Below, piece by piece: positions 50,157-63,951 of a stretch of DNA of 64,000 bases. Both the position numbers and the translations under genes were made by a program. The notes beneath the pieces are model-generated. The model worked only from the letters and a program-made list of their open reading frames with translations. It ran no database searches and was not told where the DNA came from. Every line of letters starts with the position of its first letter. The stretch's first letter is position 1. The stretch covers positions 3,534,001-3,598,000 of the forward strand of contig OZ241351.1 of the NCBI GenBank assembly GCA_965200355.1. Direction: 5' to 3'. This DNA is from Bin18 sp965200355. Lineage in GTDB: Bacteria; Desulfobacterota; Binatia; Bin18.

Positions 50157-50510
50157 CTATGCTGAATGTCCTTCCCTTTTGAGCTTGACGTATCGCATCC
50201 GCAGATCGTATAGCACACTTTCCAGCATTTGCCCTTCGCCTGCATCAAGGTTGCCGGAAGTTTTTTGTTGCAACATGGCAAGGACGTCGATCATCTGCTG
50301 TGCTGCGGTCAGATCGGTTCGAGGGGCTTGACCGGGAGCGTTTGGAATCTCTCCGAGCGATATGAGCACCTGCGTACTCAGGCCAAGAATAAAACTCGAA
50401 AAAGTCATCTCAATGTGGGGGTCAGACTTTGATTGGGTCTCTCCTGATTCTGGAGAGAAACGGCGTCGGTCGGTGACTCGGAATCCCTGGCTCCGCTCTT
50501 CTTCGCTCAT
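50157..50510 (-). CDS. DUF1844 domain protein
   Basis: A 117-residue protein with the DUF1844 core: IEMTFSSFILGLSTQVLISL, TAAQQMIDVLAMLQQKTSGN and MLESVLYDLRMRYVKLK. The N-terminal 35 residues are charged and variable. DUF1844 proteins are small, cytosolic and of unknown function. It lies directly before the PBP1b gene on the same strand. Confidence 0.88.
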   Translation of the reverse strand: MSEEERSQGFRVTDRRRFSPESGETQSKSDPHIEMTFSSFILGLSTQVLISLGEIPNAPGQAPRTDLTAAQQMIDVLAMLQQKTSGNLDAGEGQMLESVLYDLRMRYVKLKREGHSA

Positions 50511-50602
50511 GACAGTTACCCCTCATCGCCATTATATACGCCCCTCATGTCATCCTACCAGGGTGTTTCCGCATTCTTTTCGACTCACCGGGTACTTCCA
50601 GG

Positions 50603-51550
50603 TCAGACGGGGAATCTCTCCAGGACTTGCTCCGGTTCCACCTCTTCTAGTGAAATCCCCTCTCGGTCCGGCCACTTCTTGCGGTATGAGGTATTTTGTA
50701 CGATCTGTAACCCTTTCCCGAGAGGACGCCACTGTTTGGACCTGGTTGGTCCAAAGATAACGATGCCTTGTGTCCCAACCGCCCCGGCAAGATGGCTCAC
50801 TCCAGAGTCGTTTCCTAGGTAGCGGGTCGCTCGGGTGAGGAGACTGGCCACCTGGGCGAGTTCAAGGGAGGTCTCAATATGACCGCAGCCACACCAATAC
50901 TGGCCTTCTTCTGCTTCAGCCGGCCCGAGCAATATGAGCACCTCCCGGTCTCCGCTGCCCCTCCACCGCTCGGCCACATACCGAAATCCTTCTGCTCTCC
51001 AGCGTTTTCTCCGTCCACCGCTGCCCGGATGGATGATTAAGACCTGCTTCGACTCCCACCCGCGTTGTCGCCAATATGCCGCTCCCCATTGATGCCACGT
51101 CTCTCTGAGCTGTATGGCGGGAGGTCTCTGCCCTTTTGCTCCAAGACAGTTCAGATAATACGCACTGGCATGAGACTCCACCTGGCCGGAAAAAAAGGGA
51201 AAGACCGCGGTTCGACTGGGTACGTATTTCTCCAGATTCTTCTTCAACTGCGGAAGAGAGGCACCAAACCAGGATAAAACGGAGGTCGCGGGTAAAAAAA
51301 AGCGGTCGAGATCAACGTCTTTGGCGGACGAACAAGGGGAAAAAAGTCGGGCAAAGCGTGCCTCATCAAGGGAGACCGTCTGTACCGAGACGGACCGAGG
51401 AAAACAGACGAAGGCGGCGAGAAGGGCGCGAGTCGTTTCTCTGCCGACAACAACAAGGTGGCGTTGATTTTTTCCAATCACCTGCAACGTGGGTAAAAAA
51501 CAGAGGAAATCTCCAAGACTGCCGGGGAAAAAGACGATGGTACAAGCCAT
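50603..51550 (-). CDS. Glycosyltransferase family 9 (heptosyltransferase-like)
   Basis: A 315-residue GT-B-fold protein. TIVFFPGSLGDFLCFLPTL at the N-terminus matches the GSLGD acceptor loop of GT9. The C-terminal half has VLIIHPGSGGRRKRWRAEGF, GNDSGVSHLAGAVGTQGIVI and FGPTRSKQWRP, typical of heptosyltransferases that build LPS core. An ATG at 51550 was chosen; a TTG six codons earlier is possible. The gene stands apart from other LPS genes and is divergent from cysK. Confidence 0.88.
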   Translation of the reverse strand: MACTIVFFPGSLGDFLCFLPTLQVIGKNQRHLVVVGRETTRALLAAFVCFPRSVSVQTVSLDEARFARLFSPCSSAKDVDLDRFFLPATSVLSWFGASLPQLKKNLEKYVPSRTAVFPFFSGQVESHASAYYLNCLGAKGQRPPAIQLRETWHQWGAAYWRQRGWESKQVLIIHPGSGGRRKRWRAEGFRYVAERWRGSGDREVLILLGPAEAEEGQYWCGCGHIETSLELAQVASLLTRATRYLGNDSGVSHLAGAVGTQGIVIFGPTRSKQWRPLGKGLQIVQNTSYRKKWPDREGISLEEVEPEQVLERFPV

Positions 51551-51635
51551 CTCTGAATTGACTTTCAAGGTGCACCTGGGTAGCGTGAGAGGGATTCTTC
51601 GATGCTGAAGTGTTGAGTCTCTTTATTTGCGTATT

Positions 51636-52571
51636 ATGCCTACACCTTGCCAAGTCGCAGACTCTCTCCTCCAACTCATTGGGAATACTCCCGTTGTTCA
51701 ACTCCGCAATATTCCTGGCCCGGGAAGCGCCGAGATATGGGCGAAGCTTGAATCACTCAACCCTGGCGGGAGCCTCAAAGACCGGATTTGTCTGAGTATG
51801 ATCGAAGCGGCGGAACGGTCGGGAGAGTTGACGCCAGGAATGACCATTGTTGAGCCTACGAGTGGGAACACCGGGATCGGCCTCGCCCTTGTGGCGGCAG
51901 TGAAGGGCTATCAATTGACCCTCACGATGCCGGACACGATGAGTGAGGAACGCCAGAACCTTCTGACCGCCTACGGGGCTGACCTGATTTTAACACCAGA
52001 TACCAAAGGCATGCACGCCGCCATTCAAAAAGCGCAACAAACCGCTGCCAACCACCATTATTTTATTCCACAACAATTCGATAATCCAGCAAACCCAGAA
52101 ATACATAGCCAAACGACCGCCCAAGAAATCCTCCAGCAACTCCCGCCCCTGGATGCGCTCGTCCTCGGGGTTGGAACTGGTGGAACAATCACTGGAGTTG
52201 GAGAAGTGCTGAAGCAAACATATCCGCATCTCCAAATTTTTGCCGTCGAGCCAACCGCCTCTCCCGTCCTTGAGGGGAAAGACCCTGGCTACCACAACAT
52301 TCAAGGGATTGGTGCGGGGTTTGTTCCCTCAATTTTGGATACGGACATCTATGATGAGGTTCTCGCCGTGTCAGATGAAGAAGCCACAACTTATACCCGG
52401 AACCTCGCTCGCCAGGAAGGTATTCTTGTGGGTATTTCATCTGGTGCGGTCTGTGCAGCATCTGTCCGGGTTGCAAGCAATTTAGGGCCAGGGAAGACTG
52501 TTCTCACGATTTTTTGTGATGCTGGAGAGCGTTATCTCACAACCGATATCTTCCACGCAGAGGGTATTTGA
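51636..52571 (+). CDS. cysK: Cysteine synthase (CysK-type)
   Basis: A 311-residue PLP-dependent O-acetylserine sulfhydrylase. LIGNTPVVQLRNI, NPGGSLKDRICLSMIEAAE (PLP Lys), PTSGNTGIGLALVAAVKGY (asparagine loop) and GVGTGGTITGVGEVL mark the fold, and GISSGAVCAASVRVA is the C-terminal phosphate/PLP region. The start at 51636 has little ribosome site. The LarE gene follows after one base, so the two are cotranscribed; both concern sulfur transfer. Confidence 0.93.
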   Translation: MPTPCQVADSLLQLIGNTPVVQLRNIPGPGSAEIWAKLESLNPGGSLKDRICLSMIEAAERSGELTPGMTIVEPTSGNTGIGLALVAAVKGYQLTLTMPDTMSEERQNLLTAYGADLILTPDTKGMHAAIQKAQQTAANHHYFIPQQFDNPANPEIHSQTTAQEILQQLPPLDALVLGVGTGGTITGVGEVLKQTYPHLQIFAVEPTASPVLEGKDPGYHNIQGIGAGFVPSILDTDIYDEVLAVSDEEATTYTRNLARQEGILVGISSGAVCAASVRVASNLGPGKTVLTIFCDAGERYLTTDIFHAEGI

Positions 52572-52572
52572 T

Positions 52573-53427
52573 ATGAACATTGATCCGCATACGGGGGGAG
52601 ATTCCGAACTGTCCCAAAAAATAGGTCGTCTTAAAGTATACCTTGAAGGGATGGGGTCTACTCTGGTTGCTTTTTCAGGCGGAGTCGACTCTAGCTTCCT
52701 CCTTGCAGTCGCTTCTCAGGTCTTACGCAACGATGTTATTGCACTGATAACAGTTTCCCCTTCAACCCCACCTCACGATAAACGACAAGCAATCGCACTC
52801 GCCAAGAGGCTGAATATCAACCTCCAAGTCATCCAGCACAATGAGTTGGATATATCGGAGTATGCAACGAATCCTATTAATCGGTGTTATTTCTGCAAAA
52901 ATTCCTTATATGAAATTTGCCAGAGAGAAGCCAAGCGTCTCGCATTGGGGAGCATTGCCGATGGGGTCAATCTTGACGACCTGACCGATTATCGGCCAGG
53001 TCTCCAGTCAGCAAAGGAGTATAATGTTCATCACCCTTTGGTTGAGGCTGGCCTGACAAAGGCGGATATTCGTCAGGCCAGCCGGCTATTGGGGCTCGCT
53101 ACCTGGGATAAGCCAGCCTCTCCGTGTCTTTCGTCCAGAATTCCTTATGGAACCCCCATTACAGAGACGATGCTCTCTCACATCGCCCAAGCAGAGGCTT
53201 TTCTTTATAGTCTAGGACTCACCCAGGTCCGCGTCCGCTATGATGGGAAGAGCGCGCGAATTGAAATTGATAGCGGGACTCTCACGAACGTTGCTTCCCA
53301 AGAGACACTCCAGCAAATAGGGGCGAAAATCAAATCCCTTGGTATTCCGCTCGTCACGTTAGATTTAGAGGGGTACAAAAGCGGCGTCTTCAACACAGGG
53401 CTTGAAGGGAAGCGCCTTGGCGCGTAG
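52573..53427 (+). CDS. larE: ATP-dependent sacrificial sulfur transferase (LarE)
   Basis: A 284-residue N-type ATP pyrophosphatase. TLVAFSGGVDSSFLLAVASQ (P-loop) and NPINRCYFCKNSLYEIC lead to GVNLDDLTDYRPGLQ, LVEAGLTKADIRQASRLLGL and DKPASPCLSSRIPYGT, where the Cys is the one sacrificed in LarE-type sulfur insertion during nickel-pincer cofactor synthesis. It overlaps tightly with cysK (one base apart). No larB or larC gene is in the window, so a wider sulfur role is possible. Confidence 0.92.
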   Translation: MNIDPHTGGDSELSQKIGRLKVYLEGMGSTLVAFSGGVDSSFLLAVASQVLRNDVIALITVSPSTPPHDKRQAIALAKRLNINLQVIQHNELDISEYATNPINRCYFCKNSLYEICQREAKRLALGSIADGVNLDDLTDYRPGLQSAKEYNVHHPLVEAGLTKADIRQASRLLGLATWDKPASPCLSSRIPYGTPITETMLSHIAQAEAFLYSLGLTQVRVRYDGKSARIEIDSGTLTNVASQETLQQIGAKIKSLGIPLVTLDLEGYKSGVFNTGLEGKRLGA

Positions 53428-53507
53428 CCTTTGCTTGATTTTTATTGGTAACAGTGTCAGCATGGGGGAGGCGGAGGGAGGAATCCGTTCTGATAAGGAG
53501 TGGAGCG

Positions 53508-53705
53508 ATGGATATTCCAGCATATTTTCCAAAATGCCTGAAGTGCAACGAGGAAGGGGAACTCATCCCTTTATCCGATTACGGACAGGAAGGGGCTTCT
53601 GTTTTATTTAAGGCGTGGGTTTGCACGAATCCTGACTGTGGTTTCTCGCTCCGGGTCGATAAGGGTGAGGTCACATACGGGAGAAAAGTGGAACAGAAGA
53701 AATAA
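53508..53705 (+). CDS. Small zinc-ribbon protein
   Basis: A 65-residue protein, MDIPAYFPKCLKCNEEGELI, then VCTNPDCGFSLRVDKGEV. CxxC at residues 10-13 and CxxxxC later give a four-Cys zinc-ribbon. The ATG follows AAGGAG with seven bases spacing, so it is likely expressed. It is followed by a strong terminator and could close the cysK-larE operon. Function unknown. Confidence 0.7.
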   Translation: MDIPAYFPKCLKCNEEGELIPLSDYGQEGASVLFKAWVCTNPDCGFSLRVDKGEVTYGRKVEQKK

Positions 53706-53730
53706 ATTCGTCGCCAGAACATTAACATTT

Positions 53731-53766
53731 CAAAAAAAAGGACCCTGTAGTCGGGTCTTTTTTTTC
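53731..53766. terminator. Bidirectional Rho-independent terminator
   Basis: An A-run, GGACCC, the loop TGTAGTC, then GGGTCT and a run of nine or more T. It serves the cysK-larE-zinc-ribbon transcript on the plus strand and the rRNA operon on the minus strand. Confidence 0.88.
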
Positions 53767-53835
53767 GGTAGATTGCTTATTGGAAGTGCAAATACACGCA
53801 AGTGGCAACTCAATCAGGAAAAGAGATGGGAAAGC

Positions 53836-56808
<2,973 letters not shown>

Positions 56809-56963
56809 TTCCGTATGAGTATACCACTTGCGTGCATACGCTTCTTCAATCTACCTAAATATCAGTGTCAAAGAGCTTGTGGGGATCTCCGGCTGACGCA
56901 AACAGTAGGAGATATCCACTCTTCTAATCTTAAGTGTTTCCGAACGGCTTTTGACTGCAGTCA

Positions 56964-57036
56964 TGGAGCTGATCGGAATCGAACCGACGGCCTCCGCCTT
57001 GCAAAAGCGGCGCTCTCCCGACTGAGCTACAGCCCC
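56964..57036 (-). tRNA. tRNA-Ala(TGC)
   Basis: Between 23S and tRNA-Ile on the minus strand: acceptor GGGGCTG / CAGCTCC plus discriminator A, anticodon arm CCGCT-TTTGCAA-GGCGG (one G-U pair) giving anticodon TGC, and T-loop GGTTCGATTCC. This is the usual spacer tRNA-Ala. Confidence 0.95.
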
Positions 57037-57051
57037 GCGAGCCCTCCCTGG

Positions 57052-57125
<74 letters not shown>

Positions 57126-57196
57126 TAACTAGTTGCACGGAAGCCTTCTTTCAAAGCTAAACACTAGTATTTGACCAGTATGAGAATAATATGCTT

Positions 57197-58757
<1,561 letters not shown>

Positions 58758-58817
58758 TGGAGTAAGGAAAACAAGTTTCCTTAGATACAGGCTTAGGCAT
58801 GTGTTCTGCATACTGGC

Positions 58818-58839
58818 ACTTCCTCTTGGCAGAGGAAGT
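58818..58839 (-). other. Leader hairpin of the rRNA operon, with a boxA-like site next to it
   Basis: ACTTCCTCT and AGAGGAAGT form a perfect 9-bp stem with a TGGC loop, in the transcribed leader between promoter and 16S. On the minus strand an upstream boxA-like AGCTCTTTGAAAG lies at about 58856-58868, as in antitermination leaders. The hairpin could be part of 16S leader processing. Confidence 0.65.
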
Positions 58840-58883
58840 CATTACTACTGTTTAGCTTTCAAAGAGCTTTCCACGAACTCCCG

Positions 58884-58912
58884 GTTATAAAGACTCTGTT
58901 TGCCCTTGTCAA
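58884..58912 (-). promoter_or_regulatory. rRNA operon promoter
   Basis: On the minus strand a perfect TTGACA (58907-58912) and TATAAC (58884-58889) are spaced by exactly 17 bases, about 130 bases before 16S. It is the best promoter in the 300 bases upstream of the operon. Confidence 0.9.
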
Positions 58913-59078
58913 GTGGTGTGAAACTTTTTCCCACCGCCTGATACGAAAGGGTCAGCAGTTCTTCTCCATCAAGAGAACTTGCCTTCTCCCTTGAGTTCTG
59001 CGAGGGGGCCTTATATCCTTACTAGCAAATGAAGTCAACTCCTCAATGAGTGATGAAGCGGAGCAAGGATGTCACCCT

Positions 59079-60524
59079 ATGAAAAATTCTCCAGTTAGCT
59101 CTCAGTCAAAACTTCTTAATCAATACGACCTGACAACCCGACAACTGGGGCAGGTTCTCGAGACTGCGGTTGAGCGTCGAGCGGATTATGCTGACATTTA
59201 CCTTGAATCTCGAACGACTGAAGTGCTGGCCCTTGAGGAAGGTATTGTTAAAAAAGCATCCCGCTCAGTCTCTCAGGGCGCCGGCGTCCGGGTCCTTGCC
59301 GGCGATAAAACAGGCTATGCCCATTCTGACGAAATTACACAGGAAACACTCCAAGTCGCCGCGCGGACGGCGAGAGCCATTGCCCAAGATACAACCCAGA
59401 CCCAGGTCATTCCCCTGAATCGCACCTCCCCTCAGAGAGACCTCTATCCTCTTGCGACTCCCCCTATCGCAGTTCCTCTCCAAAACAAGATCCAGGTCCT
59501 CCAGCAAATCGATGACGAAGCCCGGGCGTATGACTCCCGGATTACCAACGTTCTCGCCTCCGTTGCGGTTGAGCAGAAAAACGTTCTGATTCTCTCATCA
59601 GACGGGAGTATCGCCGCGGACACACGCCCGCTCCTGCGCCTCCAAGTGACCTGTATTGCTGAGGAGGGCACGGCACGACAACAGGGGAGCTATGGCGGTG
59701 GTGGGCGCGTCGAGTTTGATTTTGTCTATGACGATGATCGCTGGAAAACCTTTACGAAAGAAGCCGCCCGCCAAGCTATTCTCGGGCTTGATGCGGTTGA
59801 GGCTCCTGCGGGGTCTCATTCGGTCGTGTTGGGGGCTGGCTGGCCGGGCATCCTTCTACACGAGGCGATTGGCCATGGTCTTGAGGGTGATTTCAACCGC
59901 AAGAAAGTCTCTGCTTTTAGCGACCGCCTGGGCCAACGAGTCGCGTCCGAACTTTGCACCGTCGTTGATGACGGTACCCTCCCGAACCGTCGTGGGTCGT
60001 TGAATTGTGACGATGAAGGCACGCCCACAGGTCGTACCGTACTCATAGAAAGCGGCACTCTCACCGGCTATCTACAGGACCGTCTCAACGCAAAGTTAAT
60101 GAATATGCAGCCGACCGGGAACGGGCGCCGTGAGAGCTTTGCGCACCCGCCTATGCCACGGATGACAAATACATTCATGCTGCCTGGTGAATCGACACCG
60201 GAGGATATTATTCGTTCAGTACCGAACGGCCTGTATGCCGTCTCTTTTGGAGGGGGCCAAGTTGACATCACAAGTGGAAAATTCGTTTTTTCCGCAAGTG
60301 AGGCATACCTGATTGAGGATGGGAAAGTGACGCGCCCCGTCAAAGGCGCCACCCTGATTGGGAATGGGCCAGATGTCCTGACACGTATTTCCATGGTCGG
60401 CAATGACCTCAAGCTTGACGAGGGCATTGGGACCTGCGGTAAAGAAGGGCAGTCCGTCCCTGTTGGCGTCGGTCTCCCCACTATCCGAGTCGATGGGCTG
60501 ACTGTTGGCGGCACTCAGGCCTAG
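59079..60524 (+). CDS. tldD: TldD metalloprotease
   Basis: A 481-residue protein of the TldD/PmbA family. ILLHEAIGHGLEGDFNRKK carries the HExxxH zinc site (about residue 262), and a later Cys region SELCTVVDDGTLPNRRGSL and ESFAHPPMPRMTNTFMLPG match TldD. GKFVFSASEAYLIEDGKVT and the terminal RVDGLTVGGTQA complete the family pattern. The ATG at 59079 follows AAGGA with nine bases; an in-frame ATG at 59046 is possible. TldD works with TldE (next gene) as a peptide-degrading heterodimer, in some bacteria for microcin or RiPP maturation. Confidence 0.93.
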   Translation: MKNSPVSSQSKLLNQYDLTTRQLGQVLETAVERRADYADIYLESRTTEVLALEEGIVKKASRSVSQGAGVRVLAGDKTGYAHSDEITQETLQVAARTARAIAQDTTQTQVIPLNRTSPQRDLYPLATPPIAVPLQNKIQVLQQIDDEARAYDSRITNVLASVAVEQKNVLILSSDGSIAADTRPLLRLQVTCIAEEGTARQQGSYGGGGRVEFDFVYDDDRWKTFTKEAARQAILGLDAVEAPAGSHSVVLGAGWPGILLHEAIGHGLEGDFNRKKVSAFSDRLGQRVASELCTVVDDGTLPNRRGSLNCDDEGTPTGRTVLIESGTLTGYLQDRLNAKLMNMQPTGNGRRESFAHPPMPRMTNTFMLPGESTPEDIIRSVPNGLYAVSFGGGQVDITSGKFVFSASEAYLIEDGKVTRPVKGATLIGNGPDVLTRISMVGNDLKLDEGIGTCGKEGQSVPVGVGLPTIRVDGLTVGGTQA

Positions 60525-60592
60525 GAGTCGTGGCGAGCCACAAGCCGTCCTCCGTATTCTGTAGACTCTTCCCCTCACATTAAAGGACCGAT

Positions 60593-61933
60593 ATGGATCT
60601 GACAGAACTTGCCGTAGATGTTCTCACTCAAGCCCGTCAGCGGGGGGCAACAGCAGGAGACTTAGTGATTGCGAGCGGGGAATCTTTTTCCGCGAGTATT
60701 CGTCTGGGAAAAGTCGAGAAAATTCAGAACTCCCAAGAGAAGCGGATGGGGCTGCGCCTTTTTACGGGTCAGAGCAGCGCGATTACCTCAACCGCAGACT
60801 TTACTCCCGCGACATTACAGGATTTTATTACGGAAACGCTTGAGCTGGCCAAAGCGACCGCGGCAGATACATTCTCCGGCCTCCCTGACCAGTCGGATTT
60901 GGCCCAGGACGTCCCAGACCTGGATCTCTCCGACACCGGGGCCTCCCTCACGCTAGAAGAGAAACTCGCGCGTGCCCAAGAAGCAGAGGAAGCCGCATTT
61001 GCCAGCGATTCGAGAATTACGAATTCAGAGGGGGCCGAGTTTGCGAATGCCTCCCGCGAAACAGTCTATGCAAACTCTCTGGGATTTTGTGGCCGCTACC
61101 ATACCACGAGCTTCTCGCTGAGTGTTGTTCCGGTCGCTTCTCAAGACGGGGGAATGCAACGGGATTACTGGTATTCATCGCAACGCAAACTCAAGGCTCT
61201 CGAAACGGCCCAAGCGGTGGGCCAAAAAGCCGCCGAACGGACGCTCCGTCGTCTTGGGGCAAAACAAGTACGGACCCAAGAAGCGCCGGTTGTCTTTGAA
61301 CCAGAGACCGCGGCCAGCTTATTGCGTCATCTGGCCAGCGCGATTTCTGGCCCGGCCTTATATCGAAGGACGTCTTTCCTCTTGGATAAAATCGGCGAAA
61401 AGGTGGCGGCAGACGGGATATGTATCGAAGACCACGCCCGTATTCCCGCGGCTTTAGGCTCGAAACCTTTTGATGCAGAAGGACTGCCGACCCGCCAGAA
61501 TCTCGTCGTTGAGGACGGGGTGCTCACGAGCTATCTCCTAGACACCTATTCCGCCCGCAAACTCGGGCTCAAGACCACAGGAAACGCCAGCCGCTCTTTT
61601 GCCGATGCTCCGGCGGCCAGCACAACGAACTTCTTCTTCCGGCCTGGGACGACCCCACCCGAGGATATTATTCGGTCAGTCCACTCCGGCTTGTATGTCA
61701 CCGAGCTGTCTGGATTCGGCGTCAACCCCGTGACTGGCGACTATTCGCGAGGAGCGGTCGGGCTGTGGATCGAAGCCGGAGAGATCGCCTATCCGGTGGA
61801 GGAAATTACCATCGCGGGCAATCTGCTCGATATGTTCAAACATATTGAGGTCATAGGCAACGACTTAGAACGGCGCGGTTCCATTTCTGCACCGACGGTA
61901 AAAATTGCGCGCATGACGATTGCCGGCACCTAA
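60593..61933 (+). CDS. tldE: TldE/PmbA protein
   Basis: A 446-residue partner of TldD. ELAVDVLTQARQRGATAGDL, IRLGKVEKIQNSQEKRMG and DSRITNSEGAEFANASRET are family blocks. It lacks the HExxxH zinc site, as all TldE do. LPTRQNLVVEDGVLTSYLLD, TTNFFFRPGTTPPEDIIRS and GAVGLWIEAGEIAYPVEEIT complete the C-terminus. The ATG follows AAAGGACCGAT. It is 68 bases after tldD, and the two act together. Confidence 0.93.
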   Translation: MDLTELAVDVLTQARQRGATAGDLVIASGESFSASIRLGKVEKIQNSQEKRMGLRLFTGQSSAITSTADFTPATLQDFITETLELAKATAADTFSGLPDQSDLAQDVPDLDLSDTGASLTLEEKLARAQEAEEAAFASDSRITNSEGAEFANASRETVYANSLGFCGRYHTTSFSLSVVPVASQDGGMQRDYWYSSQRKLKALETAQAVGQKAAERTLRRLGAKQVRTQEAPVVFEPETAASLLRHLASAISGPALYRRTSFLLDKIGEKVAADGICIEDHARIPAALGSKPFDAEGLPTRQNLVVEDGVLTSYLLDTYSARKLGLKTTGNASRSFADAPAASTTNFFFRPGTTPPEDIIRSVHSGLYVTELSGFGVNPVTGDYSRGAVGLWIEAGEIAYPVEEITIAGNLLDMFKHIEVIGNDLERRGSISAPTVKIARMTIAGT

Positions 61934-63886
61934 ACGTCTTTTTGCCACATACACGGGAAGACGCGAGGCGACGCTCCGCGTGCGACAAAAACTCTACGCC
62001 TATCTTGCGGACCGGCCAGGCGGGGCAACGTCAGCCGAGTTGCTCCACCAGATTTTTGTCTCAGGCGCAAACGCCCCCCTTCCTTTGCCACGTGACCCGG
62101 AGTTGGGTACCCGCCTCATCCAGACCGCCCTTGGTGCGGATCAGCACTGCTCCTACGATGCAAAAACAGACCGCTGGACGCTCACCCCCCATGCCGCCCT
62201 CAATCGCCGGCTGCACGAGGCCCAGTTTGTCGTTCTCGATCTCGAAACGACCGGCCTCAAGCCCGGTCAGGCGGCCCTGACTGAAGTCGCCGCGGTTCAC
62301 GTCAGCCACGGGAAGCTTGGCGAGGAGTTTCATACCTTACTCAATCCGGGTCGGCATGTTCCAGCCAGCGTGACCCGTTTGACTGGCATCACCGATGCTA
62401 TGCTCAGGGACCAGCCGCGGATTGAAACCGTCTTTCCCCAGCTCCAGCGTTTTCTCGGTCGGGCCGTCATCGTTGCCCATAATGCCAACTTTGACCTTGG
62501 CTTCCTGAATGATGCCGCCCAGCGGCTCTCCGCGGCCCCCTTGCGCAACCTCTCCGTCTGCACCCTGAAACTGGCCCGGCGACTCGTATCCGGCATTCGG
62601 TCCCGTTCACTCGCCTCCGTCGCTGCTCACCTTGGCGTATCGTATCCAACCCAACACCGCGCCTTGGCCGATGCGCGTGTGACCGCGGAAATTTTCTGCA
62701 TTTTTCTGGAACAACTCGCCCAACACGGGGTGACCACCCTCGGCCAGCTCCTCGAATTTCAACACAGCGCCCGAGATGGACGCCGTTTTGAATACTTTTT
62801 GTCCCCCGCCCGACTCTGGCGCGTATTCCCACCAGTCCCGGCGTCTATCGAATGCTCGGCACCGCCGGAACGCTCCTCTACATCGGGAAGGCGAAAAACC
62901 TGCATCGCCGCATCAACTCGTATTTCACCAATTCCTCGGGCCATAGCGATAAAGTCCTTGACTTAGTGCGCCAAGTGCGTGACATCAGCTACGAACAAAC
63001 TGGCTCAGAGCTTGAGGCCGCCTTACGAGAGGCGGCCCTGATTCGCGCCCTCAAACCGCCCTATAATCGGCTTTCCAAACATCTCCCTCGGGTCGCGTTT
63101 CTCAAGCTGACCGTCAGGAATGCCTATCCCCGGCTGTCGGTCGCGGCCAAGCCAGGGAGTGACCGCGCCCTGTACGTGGGGCCGTTCCGAAATCGCGACT
63201 CCGCCGAGCGAGCCCAACATTTGCTGGCGCGACTTTTTGGCCTCAGGACGTGTCGGGGGAATCTCTCACCAACCCCCGATGCGGCACCGTGCGTACACGG
63301 TCAAATTGGTGCCTGTACGGCACCGTGCGCAGCGCGCGTCTCACGCGCGGCCTACCAAGAACAGGTGCGGCGTTTCAGCGCTGCTCTCAACGGTGAAACC
63401 TCACTGTTTCGGGAGACGTTAATAGCAAAGCGGGATCGTTTCGCTTCAGACCTCCAGTACGAGAGCGCCGCCCGCTTACAGCAGGATATCGAGTTGCTCG
63501 ATCACATTCTCCGTCTCCATCAACGCTTTCAGTGGATGGTGACGCGGGCAAATGCCTTTCTTTTATTACCCAGCCGCCAAGCTAACGCGGCCCAGGCATA
63601 TCTCGTCCTCAACGGACGCCTTGTCGCAAACCGCACCGTCTCTACGTCTGCCGACTTGGCCCATTTTACCGCTCTGGCCGAGAAACATTTTCATACCGAC
63701 CGAGATGTCCCTCTGCGCCCCCACGAAATCGATGCCAGTGTAATTCTTTCCGCCTGGTTGCACGGCCCGAGTCAAGCCCAGAGCGCGGTCTTTCCGATTA
63801 CCGCCCCGTCAACCCTGCACGGCCAAAGGGACGAACTTGAGGTGGCCCTGAGCGACCTCCAACGCATCGTATTTGATGAGGGCTAG
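61920..63886 (+). pseudogene. DEDDh exonuclease / GIY-YIG (UvrC-like) fusion gene with a frame break
   Basis: The first frame encodes a DnaQ-type exonuclease: QFVVLDLETTGLKPGQAALT (DxE), VIVAHNANFDLGFLNDAAQ (D) and HRALADARVTAEIF (HxxxxxD). A second frame takes up at about 62800 with LARIPTSPGVYRMLGTAGTL, the GIY-YIG nuclease core LLYIGKAKNLHRRINSYF, GSELEAALREAALIRALKPP and a UvrB-binding UVR-like helix (RFASDLQYESAARLQQDIEL). In relatives these domains are one protein. Adding one base at the TTTTT (62796-62800) or CCCCC (62803-62807) run joins the two frames, giving a linker FVPRPTLARIPT. This can be a sequencing error, a real mutation or a slippery site. The start is uncertain: a TTG at 61920 overlaps the tldE stop. 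Confidence 0.8.
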
Positions 63887-63951
63887 TCAGCAGACGCACC
63901 AGCCTCCAGGGACTTGCGACCCGCCGAACCGCCCCTTATAGTTTGCTCATC

